Positions 7,528-16,102 are shown, counted from the first letter of the stretch. The stretch is DNA of 37,294 bases from Anaerolineae bacterium (GCA_035529315.1 DATKWZ010000011.1:1-37294); one strand, 5' to 3'. Translations and numbers: made by a program. The notes: generated from the letters alone by a model not told the origin.

Positions 7528-10005
7528 ATGATTCAGCGTAAAGAAAAAGATGTTATGTGTCAAGGAAAAAGAACCTGTTTGGAATATATTGAGGTTGCAG
7601 TAGCCCTTCCTGTTTATAATACCTTTACCTATCGTGTCCCGGAAAACCTTTCCTTTTTTGCGGGGATCGGGAAAAGGGCGCTGGTCCCTTTTGGCCGGCG
7701 AAGGGTTACAGGATATATTCTGGGTCCATCTGAGGATATGGATCACGGCAAGATAAAGCTTGTCCTGGATATCCTTGACGAGACTCCGCTTTTCCATTCA
7801 TCCATGATCCCCTTTTTCAGATGGATTGCCGATTACTATATGTGTCCCATCGGAGAGGTTATAAAAAGCGCTCTTCCAGGCGGGTTAAATCTTTATGACT
7901 TTGTTGCTCTTGCCATTACTGAAAAGGGGATAAACGCATTGATTAAGGATAACCTTACCCCTTTGCAAAGTGAAATTTTATGTCATCTGAAATTAAAATC
8001 CTGCGGCCTGAAAAACCTTTGCGCAAAACTTAAAAACCAGATCCCGAATTCCTTAATTCAGACCATGGAAAAACAGAACCTGATTATAAGCAAACGGGAA
8101 CTTAAAGGCAAAGGAACAGGCCCGAAGACGGAGCGGTATGTATCTATGATTAAGCCGGACATCTCTGCCGACAAGTTGTCGGAGCAGAGGATGCGGATTC
8201 TCCATGCATTGCAGGATGAGGGTGAAATATCTGTAAAAAAATTAACAGGGCTTATTCCGACTGCTTCCAGATTAATAAAACCCCTGGAAAAAGCAGGTTA
8301 TATTTCGATCTTTAATAAAAGGATGTACAGAGATCCGTTTGGCGAATCCATAATACCTGACAACCCTTATAAGCTCACAAAGGAGCAGGAAAAAGCCGTT
8401 TCCACGGTTATAGATCGCCTTGGCAAGGGGTTTGAGACATGCCTTCTTGCCGGTGTTACCGGAAGCGGAAAAACAGAAGTCTATCTGCAGATAGCGGCCG
8501 AGGCCATAAAGCAAGAAAGTTCTGTTTTGATACTGGTTCCGGAGATCGTTCTTATATCTCAGATGGAAAGACGGTTTCGAGCCCGTTTCGGAGATTGCGT
8601 TGCCTTGCTCCACAGCAGGCTTTCTCCCGGCGAGCAATATGATCAATGGATGCGGATAGCGCGCAAAGAGGTCCGCATCGCCATAGGCGCCAGGTCCGCT
8701 CTTTTTGCCCCCTTTGAGGACATTGGGATCATTATCGTTGACGAAGAACACGACACCTCTTACAAACAGGAAGGCGGTCTTTGTTATAACGCAAGGGATC
8801 TTGCAATAGTCAGGGCAAAGCTGATGAACGGGGTCGCCTTGTTGGGATCAGCCACCCCTTCAATCCAGTCGTACTATAATGTGGAAACAAAAAAATTTAT
8901 TGAATTAACACTGACAAAACGTGTTGAGAAACGTCCTCTTCCTGAGACCACGGTGGTTGATCTCCGTAAAACCAGGGATGTCAAGGGTATCGGATATTTT
9001 ATTACATCTGAACTTTATAAGGCAATGAAGAAAACTCTGAGCCGGGGAGAACAGACCATCCTGTTTCTGAACCGTCGGGGTTTTGCCGGCTTTCCGGTCT
9101 GCGCGTCATGCGGCGCACCTTTAACCTGCAAAAATTGTGATATTTCCCTGACATTGCATCAAAAAGCCAACGCATACAAGTGCCATTACTGCGGTTATTC
9201 GCTGGCAGCCACTTCAAATTGCTCTAAGTGCGGATCTTCCAAAATTAAGCTGCTGGGGCTCGGCACTGAGAAGGTGGAAGAGGCTGTAAAGCAGCTTTTT
9301 CCTGACGCAAGGGTTGCCAGACTGGATCGGGATACGATCAGGAAAAAGAATGCAATGCTGAGCATATTAAAGGGGCTCAAAGATCATACCATAGATATAC
9401 TTATCGGCACGCAGATGGTGGCAAAGGGGCATGATTTCCCCAACATTACACTTGTTGGTATAATTTGTGCCGATCTTTCGCTGAACTTTCCTGACTTCCG
9501 CGCAGGTGAACGGACGTTTCAGCTTTTAGCCCAGGTGTCCGGGAGGGCGGGCCGTGGAACGCTTCCAGGCCGGGTGATTTTGCAGACCTATAATCCTGAT
9601 CATTTCAGTATAGAGGCTGCAAAAAATCAGGACTTTAAAGCGTTTTACAATAAGGAAATTGTTTTTCGAAAAGCTCTGAATTACCCGCCTTTTTCAAGGA
9701 TAATCCTGCTGAAAATATCTGGAAAAGACATGAAAAAAACACAAAGATATGCTATGGATGTCGGTGATCTTTGCAGCAGGCTGAGAAACAACAGCCGCTT
9801 TATAAAGACTGTCGAGATATTAGGGCCTATCACGGCCCCTCTTCCAAGGATAGCAAAACATTTCAGGTGGCAGATATTGCTAAAAGGGCTAAGCGCGGAA
9901 CATCTTCATGGGTTTGTTCATCAACTGTTGTTTAAAAACAGGGAAAGAATAAGTAGCCGGGATGTTAAAATAGTTGTGGATGTGGATCCGTTTTTTATGA
10001 TGTAA
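7528..10005 (+). CDS. priA: Primosomal replication-restart helicase PriA
   Basis: An 825-residue 3'-5' superfamily 2 helicase that reloads the replisome at stalled forks. In order: the 3'-DNA-binding domain (about 18-115, EVAVALPVYNTFTYRVPENL), a winged-helix part (about 140-270), Walker A GVTGSGKT at 309-316, DEEH at 405-408, the C-rich insertion with eight cysteines forming two zinc sites (C525, C528, C534, C537, C552, C555, C565, C568), helicase lobe 2 with GTQMVAKGHDFP and GRAGRG, and the C-terminal domain. All key residues are intact. Start is doubtful: the first ATG (7528) has no ribosome site; ATG 7555, or a TTG near 7578 preceded by AAGGA, fits the usual N-terminus better. The downstream HAD gene follows after 38 bases. 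Confidence 0.95.
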   Translation: MIQRKEKDVMCQGKRTCLEYIEVAVALPVYNTFTYRVPENLSFFAGIGKRALVPFGRRRVTGYILGPSEDMDHGKIKLVLDILDETPLFHSSMIPFFRWIADYYMCPIGEVIKSALPGGLNLYDFVALAITEKGINALIKDNLTPLQSEILCHLKLKSCGLKNLCAKLKNQIPNSLIQTMEKQNLIISKRELKGKGTGPKTERYVSMIKPDISADKLSEQRMRILHALQDEGEISVKKLTGLIPTASRLIKPLEKAGYISIFNKRMYRDPFGESIIPDNPYKLTKEQEKAVSTVIDRLGKGFETCLLAGVTGSGKTEVYLQIAAEAIKQESSVLILVPEIVLISQMERRFRARFGDCVALLHSRLSPGEQYDQWMRIARKEVRIAIGARSALFAPFEDIGIIIVDEEHDTSYKQEGGLCYNARDLAIVRAKLMNGVALLGSATPSIQSYYNVETKKFIELTLTKRVEKRPLPETTVVDLRKTRDVKGIGYFITSELYKAMKKTLSRGEQTILFLNRRGFAGFPVCASCGAPLTCKNCDISLTLHQKANAYKCHYCGYSLAATSNCSKCGSSKIKLLGLGTEKVEEAVKQLFPDARVARLDRDTIRKKNAMLSILKGLKDHTIDILIGTQMVAKGHDFPNITLVGIICADLSLNFPDFRAGERTFQLLAQVSGRAGRGTLPGRVILQTYNPDHFSIEAAKNQDFKAFYNKEIVFRKALNYPPFSRIILLKISGKDMKKTQRYAMDVGDLCSRLRNNSRFIKTVEILGPITAPLPRIAKHFRWQILLKGLSAEHLHGFVHQLLFKNRERISSRDVKIVVDVDPFFMM

Positions 10006-10043
10006 AAAAGGGTAAATAAAAACAAAAAAGGCGACAGCTTTAG

Positions 10044-10661
10044 ATGAATAATATAAAGGTTGTAATTTTTGACTGCGATGGAGTCATGTTTGATACGGCA
10101 AAAGCAAACACGGCTTACTATAACAGTGTCTTGCGCCATTTCAAAAAGCCGGATATGACGCCTGAGCAGTTTGCCTATTCCCATATGCATACCGCGGATG
10201 AGGCAATGGCATATCTGTTTGATGATGAAAACATGTTTGAAGCAGCGCAAACCTATCGCAAAAACATGAGCTACCTGCCATTTTTAAAAGATATGGAAAT
10301 CGAACCATACCTTAAACCTTTGCTTAAAAGGCTGAGGCCCAGATACAAGACAGCCGTTGCCACCAACAGGGCAGACACAATGAAACGGGTGCTCATTGAG
10401 CACAACCTAAAAGACTGTTTTGATCTGGTTGTCAGCGCCCTCGATGTTAAGCACCCCAAGCCTCACCCTGAGCAGCTTATCAAAATACTGAAGCATTTTA
10501 ATATAGCGCCATATAATGCGATTTATATTGGTGATTCAAAACTTGATGAAATGGCGGCAAAAGCAGCGGAGATGACGCTAATCGCATACAAAAACAGATC
10601 TATTTCCGCTGATTTTCATATAAACGGCTTAAAGGAGATCGAAGATATTATTGAAATATGA
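10044..10661 (+). CDS. HAD-superfamily phosphatase, phosphoglycolate-phosphatase-like
   Basis: A 205-residue HAD hydrolase with all four motifs: D10-x-D12 in FDCDGV (nucleophile and acid/base), T107 in ATNRADT, K139 in KHPKPHP, and D164/D168 in IGDSKLDEM. The cap is the small helical type (about 15-85), as in phosphoglycolate phosphatase (Gph) and pyrophosphatase PpaX. It likely removes phosphate from a small metabolite in the cytoplasm; which one cannot be told. It follows priA on the same strand after 38 bases and probably shares its transcript. A palindromic element starts directly behind its TGA. Confidence 0.85.
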   Translation: MNNIKVVIFDCDGVMFDTAKANTAYYNSVLRHFKKPDMTPEQFAYSHMHTADEAMAYLFDDENMFEAAQTYRKNMSYLPFLKDMEIEPYLKPLLKRLRPRYKTAVATNRADTMKRVLIEHNLKDCFDLVVSALDVKHPKPHPEQLIKILKHFNIAPYNAIYIGDSKLDEMAAKAAEMTLIAYKNRSISADFHINGLKEIEDIIEI

Positions 10662-10713
10662 TGATGCCGTAAAAAGTCCCATCTATAGTTAAGTTCGTGA
10701 CTTTTACCGGCAT
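10662..10713. repeat. Palindromic GTAAAAAGTC-type repeat, copy 1, between convergent genes
   Basis: Starts directly after the HAD stop codon. Arms ATGCCG-TA-AAAAGTC and GACTTTT-AC-CGGCAT (10664-10678 with 10699-10713) pair over 6 + 7 bp with a two-base mismatch; the loop is about 20 bases. The opening TGATG...CGTAAAAAGTC resembles the copies at 12310-12340 and 35579-35603. Lying between the ends of convergent genes, it may help terminate transcription, though neither side has a T-run. Confidence 0.45.
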
Positions 10714-10726
10714 GGGAAATAAAAAA

Positions 10727-12148
10727 TCATAACCCCTTAAGCAGCCTGTCATGTATATTATCAAAACCGCCGTTTGACATTATCAGAACAACATCGCCCG
10801 GCCTTGTTTCTTTAATCAAAAAATCAATAATCGATTCCGTGTCCGGGAAATAGTGCGCATCCTTTCCGCGATTATTTAAGTCATGTACAAGCTTTTCAGA
10901 TGAAAAACGTTCGTCAACAGGAATCTTTTCAAGCAGAGGCGGCTTGCGGATACATATTAAATCTGCTTCATCAAATGATAAGGGATAGATATTCTGGAAT
11001 ACCTTGCGCATACTTGAATTTGTCCGTGGTTCAAAAACGGCGATAAGCCGGCCGTCAGGATAAAAGGGTTTAACCGCCCTTATTGTTTCCCTCACAGCGG
11101 TAGGATGATGCGCGAAATCATCAATTATAGTAATATTTCTTTTTTGCCCGCGGATTTCCTGACGTCTCTTGATTCCTTCAAATGTTTCAAGCGCCTCTGC
11201 AATAATATCAACAGGTATGTTCAAGGAATCGGCTATTGCTATTGCCGACAATGTGTTCAGCAGGTTGTGCTCTCCCATAAGCCTGGTTTTAAAAATGCCG
11301 AAGGTTATGCCTTTTTTAAAAACCTCAAAAATAGTCCGCGGCGGATCAATGGAAACAGAGCCAAGTCGCCAGTATGAGCCGGAATCCTTGCCATATTTTT
11401 CAACAATGCATTTTTTGCCTTTAATCAGATCTGAAATATTGTCATCTTGATCAAAAACATATAACTTTCCTTTATTAGAGATATTGGAAATAAAAGAATC
11501 AAAAGCATGTCTTACGTGGCTTATATCTTTAAATATATCGGCATGATCAAATTCAATGCTCGTAACTACGGCCATAAAAGGATCGTAATGTAAGAATTTC
11601 GGCCCTTTATCGAAAAATGCAGTGTCGTACTCATCTCCCTCGATTACAACAAACTCTCCATTGCCGAGGCGATAATTGCTGCTGAAATTTTTCAAAATTC
11701 CGCCGATAATAAAGGAGGGATCAAAACCTGCTTTATAAAGGATCCAGGATACAATAGAGGAAGTGGTTGTTTTGCCGTGAGTGCCGGTAACAATTATCCT
11801 CTTTTTGTTGTCTGCAATAAACCTGTTGACTGCCTGGGGCATGGAGCAGAAATTAAGCCCCATGTTTTGCATTTTAAGAACCTCTGGATGCTGCCTTGTA
11901 ACGGCATTTCCGACAATAACAAGGTCAGGGCCATATGAAATATTATCTTCATTAAAGCCTTCGGTAACCTTTATGCCTTTGCGAGAAAGAAAATCGCTCA
12001 TGGGCGGATATATTTTTTGATCCGAACCTGTTACTTCAAAACCAAGATCTCTTAACATGCAGGCAAGCGCGCCCATGCCTGTGCCGCATATTGCGATAAG
12101 ATGTATTTTTTTTACATTGTTCGGAATTATGTTTTTTGTTAAATTCAT
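10727..12148 (-). CDS. mpl: UDP-N-acetylmuramate:tripeptide ligase (Mpl-like Mur ligase)
   Basis: A 473-residue Mur ligase. Mpl joins recycled L-Ala-gamma-D-Glu-meso-DAP to UDP-MurNAc in peptidoglycan recycling. The N-terminal Rossmann loop is IAICGTGMGALA (18-29). The ATP site TGTHGKTTTS is at 121-130. Features that set Mpl apart from MurC are YPPMSDFL at 47-54 and the DEYDTAFFDKGPKF segment near 170-185. The central HATVHPTA-type stretch is seen as DDFAHHPTAVRETI. All three Mur ligase domains are present. No Shine-Dalgarno sequence precedes the ATG, and a TATAAT sits seven bases upstream, so the transcript may be nearly leaderless. Convergent with the HAD gene. Confidence 0.9.
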   Translation of the reverse strand: MNLTKNIIPNNVKKIHLIAICGTGMGALACMLRDLGFEVTGSDQKIYPPMSDFLSRKGIKVTEGFNEDNISYGPDLVIVGNAVTRQHPEVLKMQNMGLNFCSMPQAVNRFIADNKKRIIVTGTHGKTTTSSIVSWILYKAGFDPSFIIGGILKNFSSNYRLGNGEFVVIEGDEYDTAFFDKGPKFLHYDPFMAVVTSIEFDHADIFKDISHVRHAFDSFISNISNKGKLYVFDQDDNISDLIKGKKCIVEKYGKDSGSYWRLGSVSIDPPRTIFEVFKKGITFGIFKTRLMGEHNLLNTLSAIAIADSLNIPVDIIAEALETFEGIKRRQEIRGQKRNITIIDDFAHHPTAVRETIRAVKPFYPDGRLIAVFEPRTNSSMRKVFQNIYPLSFDEADLICIRKPPLLEKIPVDERFSSEKLVHDLNNRGKDAHYFPDTESIIDFLIKETRPGDVVLIMSNGGFDNIHDRLLKGL

Positions 12149-12155
12149 TATTTTG

Positions 12156-12186
12156 ATTATAAACTATAATTCACAGCATGAATCAA
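12156..12186 (-). promoter_or_regulatory. Possible promoter of mpl (leaderless transcript)
   Basis: On the minus strand TATAAT (12161-12156) is a perfect -10; TTGATT (12186-12181) is a fair -35 with a long 19-base spacer. The -10 ends seven bases before the mpl ATG, so transcription would begin at or next to the start codon, which agrees with the missing ribosome site. Confidence 0.35.
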
Positions 12187-12190
12187 TTTT

Positions 12191-12218
12191 GATGAATTCG
12201 TAAAAAAACGGATTCATC
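12191..12218. repeat. Hairpin GATGAATTCG/CGGATTCATC
   Basis: Ten-base arms (12191-12200 with 12209-12218) pair with one G-T wobble around an A-rich 8-base loop. It lies at the start of a cluster of palindromes upstream of the kinase gene and shares the TTCGTAAAAA string with the hairpin at 12310. Confidence 0.45.
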
Positions 12219-12220
12219 AG

Positions 12221-12306
12221 GTGTTAAGTGTAAAGTGTTAGGTGTTAGGTTAAAGCAATTGCCTGTTTAATCATATCCTTAACACTTAACACCTAACACT
12301 TAACAC
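12221..12306. repeat. Tandem GTGTTAR repeats arranged as an inverted repeat
   Basis: The left arm (12221-12253) is built from repeats of the kind GTGTTAA, GTGTTAG. The right arm (about 12278-12306) is the complement (TTAACAC, CTAACAC). The arms could form an imperfect stem of about 25 bp around a 24-base spacer. No coding potential. It looks like a simple-sequence element that duplicated and inverted. Confidence 0.6.
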
Positions 12307-12309
12307 GGT

Positions 12310-12340
12310 TCGTAAAAAGTGTGTTTTCGACTTTTTACGA
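12310..12340. repeat. Palindromic GTAAAAAGTC-type repeat, copy 2
   Basis: A perfect 11-bp stem TCGTAAAAAGT/ACTTTTTACGA (12310-12320 with 12330-12340) with a 9-base loop GTGTTTTCG. The right side continues GAGACCATCAA. The copy at 35579-35603 shares stem core, loop and the ACCATCAA tail. From 12341 to about 12719 I see no gene or further structure, only AT-rich sequence that should contain the promoter of the downstream kinase. Confidence 0.6.
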
Positions 12341-12719
12341 GACCATCAACTTTAAATTGAGTCTGTTATCGTGTAAAGGAATATTTGCATGATTTCCAAA
12401 ACATTTGGGGTTTTTTATTAGCTAAAGATTGCATAGATTGCAATCAGAATGTAGCATCCTGCTCTTTACTTAAAGGGTAAATATTATAGTAAAATGATGG
12501 ATATTGTAAATGTATTTGGGATGTTATAGCAATTTTTAGGCTTACGACATGTAAACTGCGGAATAAATCTTACTTGTTTTTTCCTTGGCAGGACCGTAGG
12601 GTCGATGGACGATGATGACGGTGTTTTTATGATTTGTATTTAAAAAGGACTATGTTCGGCTAAAATTTAAGATGTCATGAAGCTATCTACACTTTTAGGT
12701 GGTCTTTATAGGGAAATCT

Positions 12720-14864
12720 ATGAAAACAAACAAACTATTTATGCGGTCGGCAATAAGTGCCATCGCCGGTATAGCGGTTATAATCGTTATTATATATGTG
12801 GCCTACCTGTCACATAAGGGGTTTGCGAAAACATCTGTTTCTCAAACACAGAACCAGTTGCTGGCAACTCTAAAGGTAACTGCAAAAGCATTGGACGAAT
12901 TTATTGGTTATCATCAAGAAGCTCTGCAAATCCTTTCAAATGACCCTTTAATTAAGGAACGGATTTATAATAAAGTTCAATGGGAGAAAGAAGACCATGG
13001 AGAAGAATTTTGTCAAGTCGAAAATTTATATGAGGCATACAAAAAGCATGTCGACGCTCTTGCTATAATTGACGCCAATGGTAAGATGCTGGACAGGGAT
13101 CCCTTTTGGAAAGATAATAAGAACAGGATTGGATGGAATTACTCTGATGAACCGGGAGTCGCCTGTGTCCTGAAAGACCACAAGCCTTGTGTCAGCGAAG
13201 TGTTTTATAACGATCTCGGCCGCTTCGCCGTATCTATCTCAGAGCCGGTATTTTACAAAGATAAATTTGCAGGGATTACAAGATGGATGATTGAAACCAA
13301 TACTATATCCAAAGATTTTATTGAGCCGGTCAAGATCGGCAAAAATGGCTTTGTCTGGATGTTTGATAATAAAAATACAATTATTTCGCATCCGAGAAAA
13401 GATTTCATGGGAATGACGGTATTGGATGTAATAAAAAAGGTACACGAGGAAAGAGGCGAAGTTTTTGATGAAAGTCGAACACAAGAGCATATCATAGCGG
13501 AGCATGATTATCTGAACAGAGTAAGAGCCAAAGATGAAGGAATCGGAATATTTATAAATTGTGTTACCGATGAGCGTGACATCATTGCCTATAAGACGGT
13601 TGCGGCAGGGAATCTGATCCTTAATCTGATTGCAACCTTACCCTATTCTGAAATCACTGGTCCGATTAATAAACATGCAAGAGATATCTTCGGCCTTGCA
13701 GGTTTTATTGCAATTATATTGAGCGCAGGAGGTCTGGTTGTTTTTAGAGGTCAAAAAGAAAAAGCCAGACTTGAAACAGAAGCCAGGTATTTGAAGCAGC
13801 TCGCAAATGGAGCAAAGGCGCTGAAGGAAAGCGAGCAAAAGTTTCGCGAATTTGTGGAAGGTACAGACGACCTGGTAACACGGGTGGACAGCAATGGGAC
13901 CTTTACCTATGTCAATGACACATCCGAGAAAATCTTCGGCCTTAGCCCGGGAAAATGTATAGGCTTATCTGCTTTTGACTTTATACACCCCGATGACAGT
14001 GAAAAAACCAAGGCAGCCTTTGCCGAATGGATTCGCGATAGGGTTTCGAGTATAACTTTTGAAAACCGTCAGGTCAGCCAAAGCGGTCAGGTGCACTATA
14101 TGCAATGGACAATAAATTCGAAGTTTGACGAGGATGGCAACCTGATTGCTACCAATTCCATTGCGCGTGACCTTACCGAGATCAAGCTGGCGGAAAAGAG
14201 ATTAAAACAATACGCTGATACGCAAGAAGTTCTGATAAGAGAAGTTAATCACCGTGTTACGAACAATCTGTCAGCCATTATCGGTATGCTTGCCATGGAA
14301 GAGAAACATGCCGTAGAGGAAGGAAGTACATATTATTTATCTTTTCTTCAGAATTTAACAGCACGCATCAGGGGGCTTTCCTTGGTTCACGGTTTGCTCA
14401 GTGCAAGTGGATGGCAACCGCTTAAACTGAGCTTACTCTGCGAGCAGATATTAAAGGGCGCCACCCAGGGTGCATTGTTTTCAAAAAACCTGGAAATCAG
14501 CATAACCCCATCCCAGGTCATTGTGAGCAGTACCCAGGCCCATCATTTAGCCATGGTCATCAATGAACTGGCCACAAACAGTATCAAACACGGGGTGACA
14601 AATCGCGACAATATACATATCAACATAATAATTGAACAAGACGGCGCTAAAACAACCATCCAATTCAAAGACAATGGCCCCGGGTTTCCGGAAGAAATAG
14701 TCAAAGGGGATTTCAGCAGTGCAAATATCGGTTTTGAATTGATTCAGGGGATTGTCATGAAAAGTTTAGGAGGTAATGTCGTATTTGAAAACGATAATGG
14801 GAGCTTGACAACAATTTCATTTGAAAATGAAATCAACATCGCTACAAGGAGGGATACAGTCTAA
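12720..14864 (+). CDS. Membrane sensor histidine kinase (dCache-PAS-HisKA_2)
   Basis: A 714-residue kinase counted from ATG 12720, chosen because AGGGA lies five bases upstream; a GTG 21 bases earlier is possible but poorly spaced. Order: membrane helix 11-30, a large periplasmic sensor (about 35-320, Cache-like, with WMIETNTI and the FVWMFDNKNTIISHP strand-turn-strand pattern), helix 323-343, a linker, PAS (about 375-490, VTRVDSNGTFTYVNDTSEKIFG), the HisKA_2 phosphorylation motif REVNHRVTNN with His511, and an ATPase domain (NELATNSIKHG, KDNGPGFPEE). HisKA_2 kinases usually serve single-domain or unusual response regulators. The response regulator gene begins right after the stop, so the pair is one unit. 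Confidence 0.88.
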   Translation: MKTNKLFMRSAISAIAGIAVIIVIIYVAYLSHKGFAKTSVSQTQNQLLATLKVTAKALDEFIGYHQEALQILSNDPLIKERIYNKVQWEKEDHGEEFCQVENLYEAYKKHVDALAIIDANGKMLDRDPFWKDNKNRIGWNYSDEPGVACVLKDHKPCVSEVFYNDLGRFAVSISEPVFYKDKFAGITRWMIETNTISKDFIEPVKIGKNGFVWMFDNKNTIISHPRKDFMGMTVLDVIKKVHEERGEVFDESRTQEHIIAEHDYLNRVRAKDEGIGIFINCVTDERDIIAYKTVAAGNLILNLIATLPYSEITGPINKHARDIFGLAGFIAIILSAGGLVVFRGQKEKARLETEARYLKQLANGAKALKESEQKFREFVEGTDDLVTRVDSNGTFTYVNDTSEKIFGLSPGKCIGLSAFDFIHPDDSEKTKAAFAEWIRDRVSSITFENRQVSQSGQVHYMQWTINSKFDEDGNLIATNSIARDLTEIKLAEKRLKQYADTQEVLIREVNHRVTNNLSAIIGMLAMEEKHAVEEGSTYYLSFLQNLTARIRGLSLVHGLLSASGWQPLKLSLLCEQILKGATQGALFSKNLEISITPSQVIVSSTQAHHLAMVINELATNSIKHGVTNRDNIHINIIIEQDGAKTTIQFKDNGPGFPEEIVKGDFSSANIGFELIQGIVMKSLGGNVVFENDNGSLTTISFENEINIATRRDTV

Positions 14865-15239
14865 ATGAAAGAACAGAAGCCGATCCGGGTTCTTGTTGTA
14901 GAAGATGATTTTATGGTAAGTAAATCTATAACACAAACACTGAATGATATTGGGTACGAACAGGTTGGATTAGCATCAAGTGGCGAGGAAGCGGTTGAAA
15001 TGACGCGTTCTCTTCAACCCGACGTTATCCTAATGGACATTAAGATGCCGAAGCTCGATGGTCTGCAGACAGCCCGTCAAATCCAGGAGAACTCACCCAC
15101 TCCGATAGTTATCCTGACTGCCTACGATTCTCAGGAACTGGTCAAAGAAGCAAGCAAATCAGGCGTGGGTGCCTTTCTTCTTAAACCACCTGAAGCTTTT
15201 GAAATAGAGCGTCACCATTGCCATGGCGCGCCACAATGA
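14865..15239 (+). CDS. Response regulator receiver domain (first part of a frameshifted gene)
   Basis: A 124-residue frame with a complete receiver: acidic pair in VVEDD (residues 12-15), phosphoacceptor Asp58 in LMDIKMP, Thr in VILTAYD, and Lys in LLKPPE. It begins one base after the kinase stop with a GGAGG just upstream, so it is the likely phosphotransfer partner. The last residues (HHCHGAPQ) do not fit the family. The normal continuation, TIAMARHNDLMEL, is found in another frame from 15209. A loss of 2 or 5 bases near 15205-15210 explains this. The receiver itself is intact and could still be made as a truncated protein. Confidence 0.82.
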   Translation: MKEQKPIRVLVVEDDFMVSKSITQTLNDIGYEQVGLASSGEEAVEMTRSLQPDVILMDIKMPKLDGLQTARQIQENSPTPIVILTAYDSQELVKEASKSGVGAFLLKPPEAFEIERHHCHGAPQ

Positions 15240-15483
15240 TCTGATGGAACTGTGCGGTTTGAATAAAGAGCTCCAGATCCGCAAACAAGAGCTTGAAAAA
15301 TCCCTGGCAGAAATCAAAACATTAAGAGGGATTCTTCCGATTTGTGCTAACTGTAAAAAAATTCGTGACGATAAAGGTTATTGGAATCAAATTGAATCAT
15401 ATATTCACAAACATTCTGAGGCTGAATTTACCCATGGTATTTGCCCTGAATGCATGAAGAAACTTTATCCGGATTTTGTCTAA
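15223..15483 (+). CDS. C-terminal Cys-rich segment of the same response regulator (out of frame)
   Basis: An 86-residue frame that overlaps the receiver frame by 17 bases. It opens with a coiled-coil-like helix (LNKELQIRKQELEKSLAEIK), then GILPICANCKKIRDDKGYW (residues 35-53) and HGICPECMKKLYP, a paired CxxC tail seen at the C-termini of many deltaproteobacterial response regulators and kinases. The four cysteines could bind a metal. In intact relatives it continues directly from a receiver, so this is best read as the displaced second half of the gene starting at 14865. Separate translation from ATG 15223 is possible; no good ribosome site is visible. Confidence 0.65.
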   Translation: MARHNDLMELCGLNKELQIRKQELEKSLAEIKTLRGILPICANCKKIRDDKGYWNQIESYIHKHSEAEFTHGICPECMKKLYPDFV

Positions 15484-15658
15484 AACGAACAAAGAGATAT
15501 CAACCCTTCTATATAACCATGCTCTTGCAGCCGGCCACTGGCCGCAGAGATAGTGGCTATTCACGTAACAAATTGAAATACCTTAAAATTTGTGATATGC
15601 AAACACTACCTGCATGAGAATTGTCTGAATCATGATTTGCGCAGTTGGCAAGCTATAA

Positions 15659-15741
15659 ACACTTTCAGGTGCTGATGCTTTTTCCCCGAAGCCAATTGAT
15701 TTTGACGGTTTAATTTCAAAAATAAACGAACTGATTTGTTA
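15659..15741 (+). pseudogene. Relic of a receiver domain C-terminus
   Basis: Within the 269-base spacer, one frame reads TLSGADAFSPKPIDFDGLIS then KINELIC and a stop at 15739-15741. This is the end of a receiver domain: the conserved Lys-Pro (KP) after beta-5 and the final helix. A stop codon (TAA) lies directly upstream in frame, and no start or N-terminal half is found, so only about 27 codons remain. It ends just before the ribosome site of the next receiver gene, which suggests deletion between tandem response regulator genes. The rest of 15484-15658 shows nothing recognisable apart from a GC-rich palindrome near 15530-15545. Confidence 0.6.
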
Positions 15742-15752
15742 AGGGGATATAA

Positions 15753-16094
15753 ATGAAGAATGATCTGCCAGTTGTTTTAATAGTCGAAGATAAAGACTCT
15801 ATTCGGTTGACTTTGAGGGATTATCTTGTCCAAAAAGACTTTACTGTTTTTGTTGCTTCCGAAGGAGTAGGTGCATTAAAAATCATGCTTGATAATGAAA
15901 TTGATGTAATTGTTACAGATTATAAGATGGAAATACTCGGTGGCGATTACTGGATTAAATTTCTTAATCGGTATTGCGCCGATAAAAAAATCATTATTAC
16001 AAGCGGTTTTTTAAGGCCGAATTTTAAAATATCTTTTCCAACATTATACAAACCTTATCAGTTTGACGAGCTTTCTAAACTAATTTTAGCCTGA
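15753..16094 (+). CDS. Single-domain response regulator (CheY-like receiver)
   Basis: A 113-residue stand-alone receiver: VEDKD at 11-15, phosphoacceptor Asp56 in VTDYKM, Thr-Ser in IIITSG and Lys in LYKPY. There is no output domain, so it would act by binding a partner or in a phosphorelay. AAGGGG lies 7-8 bases before the ATG. It stands at the end of the kinase/regulator cluster but shows little close similarity to the first receiver, so it is probably not a recent duplicate. Its kinase could be the HisKA_2 kinase upstream, which is inference. Confidence 0.82.
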   Translation: MKNDLPVVLIVEDKDSIRLTLRDYLVQKDFTVFVASEGVGALKIMLDNEIDVIVTDYKMEILGGDYWIKFLNRYCADKKIIITSGFLRPNFKISFPTLYKPYQFDELSKLILA

Positions 16095-16102
16095 TGTACG
16101 AA

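Noticed and set aside
8272..8751. 159-residue minus-strand ORF inside priA
   Set aside because: Lies wholly opposite conserved priA helicase motifs, has no recognisable domain and is a shadow frame.
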